From assembly GCA_944326235.1 (NCBI GenBank), contig CALVDH010000023.1, forward strand, positions 1-42,293: a stretch of DNA of 42,293 bases, in the 5' to 3' direction. Of the stretch, positions 41,787-42,293 are shown in pieces. This DNA comes from an uncultured Bacteroidales bacterium. GTDB taxonomy: Bacteria; Bacteroidota; Bacteroidia; Bacteroidales; UBA932. The number at the start of each line of letters is the position of its first letter. Positions within the stretch are counted from its first letter, which is position 1. The notes under the pieces are model-generated. The model searched no databases. It saw only the letters and a program-made list of their open reading frames with translations, and had not been told where the DNA came from. Position numbers and translations under genes: made by a program.

Positions 41787-42147
41787 ATGCTCAGAAACAT
41801 TCCGGAGCATGCCTCAGTGCCCTGCCATCGTTTATAACATGCGCAATATCTGCCCACCTTCCGAAGGTGCGCAGTTTTCCGCGTCTTTCGTCCGCCTTCA
41901 GAAGATGGGCGCAGCAGCATCGCTTGGGTAGACCTTTTGCATTATCGTTCCGCCGTCCGCTATCGTGGCAGCCGTCGGCGTGCCCCGTCACCGCCGTCCT
42001 CCCTCACCGCCGCACCCCGCACCCGTGTCCAAAACGCCCTTCCCGAAAATGTTTATATTTTCCTAAGCGGCTGACCGAGCGCTGCTTGACCTTCAAAAAG
42101 TCCGGTCGAAAATGCAGTAAAAATTTTTCAAAAAATCTTCAAAAAAG

Positions 42148-42178
42148 TTTGGTGTTAAAGGAATTTGTAATATCTTTG
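42148..42178 (+). promoter_or_regulatory. Promoter of rplP
   Basis: TTTG (42148-42151), a 19-base spacer, TATCTTTG (42171-42178): a perfect match to the Bacteroidota consensus. The start codon lies 69 bases downstream. Confidence 0.8.
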
Positions 42179-42246
42179 CAGCCCCGTTTAATGGGAGAAC
42201 TATATTTAGTTGACTGGAAATAATAGACTTACAAAAAGTATAGACA

Positions 42247-42293
42247 ATGTTACAACCAAAGAAAACCAAGTTCAGAAGGCAGCAGAAAGGCCG
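42247..42293 (+). CDS. rplP: Ribosomal protein L16, 5' end only
   Basis: Only 15 complete codons and two bases are in the window: MLQPKKTKFRRQQKG and a partial next codon. This is the conserved N-terminus of bacterial L16, close to that of Bacteroides. L16 is a 50S protein near the A site. In nearly all bacteria rplP follows rpsC inside the S10 operon; here about 1.1 kb of repeats and the transposase lie upstream, and it has its own strong promoter. Confidence 0.85.
   Translation, partial: MLQPKKTKFRRQQKG

Noticed and set aside
41791..41991. Minus-strand open frame of 66 codons with a Cys cluster
   Set aside because: It lies in repeat-derived sequence with palindromes and has no promoter or recognisable domain.
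41867..42223. Plus-strand open frame of 118 codons before rplP
   Set aside because: It covers the rplP promoter and A/T-rich leader and has a basic, low-complexity product.

Overview
The window reads as chromosome of a Bacteroidota bacterium, most likely Bacteroidales; an Alistipes/Rikenellaceae-like genome is my guess from its fairly high G+C and gene content. The support is: promoters of the Bacteroidota type (TTTG, a 19-21 base spacer, TAnnTTTG); lipoproteins with short signal peptides; DUF4270, DUF3098 and DUF4294 proteins; a long NagB with a PIG-L-like C-terminal part; and acpP-fabF. No rRNA, prophage, integrase or CRISPR array is visible.

Layout. 1-449: 3' end of a caspase-like protein whose catalytic Cys position reads Ser. 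401-1777 (-): MATE exporter, divergent from a tight six-gene operon at 1891-8894 (TetR, TolC-like channel, lipoprotein membrane-fusion protein, two ABC ATPases, two ABC-2 permeases), which looks like a YbhGFSR-type exporter with YbhF split into two genes. 9099-10400 (-): unknown membrane protein with a zinc ribbon. 10515-10600: tRNA-Leu(TAA), with promoter and terminator, followed by a nested inverted repeat. 11073-12245: six-bladed beta-propeller lipoprotein. 12223-17740 (-): complete biotin operon bioB-A-F-G-C-D, with BioG as the pimeloyl-ACP ester esterase. 17859-19411: LuxR-type regulator convergent with an orphan E1/ThiF-like protein. 19591-21807: purN, acpP, fabF. 21819-24027 (-): DUF4270 lipoprotein and a short starch-synthase-like protein. 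24117-26905: ftsX, DUF3098, uppP, lpxH (envelope building). 26874-27533 (-): DUF4294. 27742-31103: HypD-like glycyl radical enzyme plus its activase. 31142-33454 (-): NagB. 33567-37373: a Cys-rich small ORF, a 940-residue coiled-coil lipoprotein and an outer-membrane barrel protein.

The accessory part runs from 37432 to 42180. A two-gene AAA ATPase + HNH endonuclease pair (Septu/PtuAB-like defence) lies between two long direct repeats (A 37631-38166, B 39832-40200). Next comes a REP-associated tyrosine transposase (RAYT, Y1 HUH), then a third, partial copy (C, from 41365) flanked by two 13-base tandem arrays. The conserved 3' ends of A and B each carry a TAnnTTTG promoter element just ahead of the gene that follows, so the repeat family seems to act both as module boundary and as promoter donor. 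This is the most interesting part of the window.

The window ends in the first 15 codons of rplP (ribosomal protein L16), which has its own canonical promoter and no rpsC upstream. This suggests a broken S10 operon, a second rplP copy, or an assembly join.
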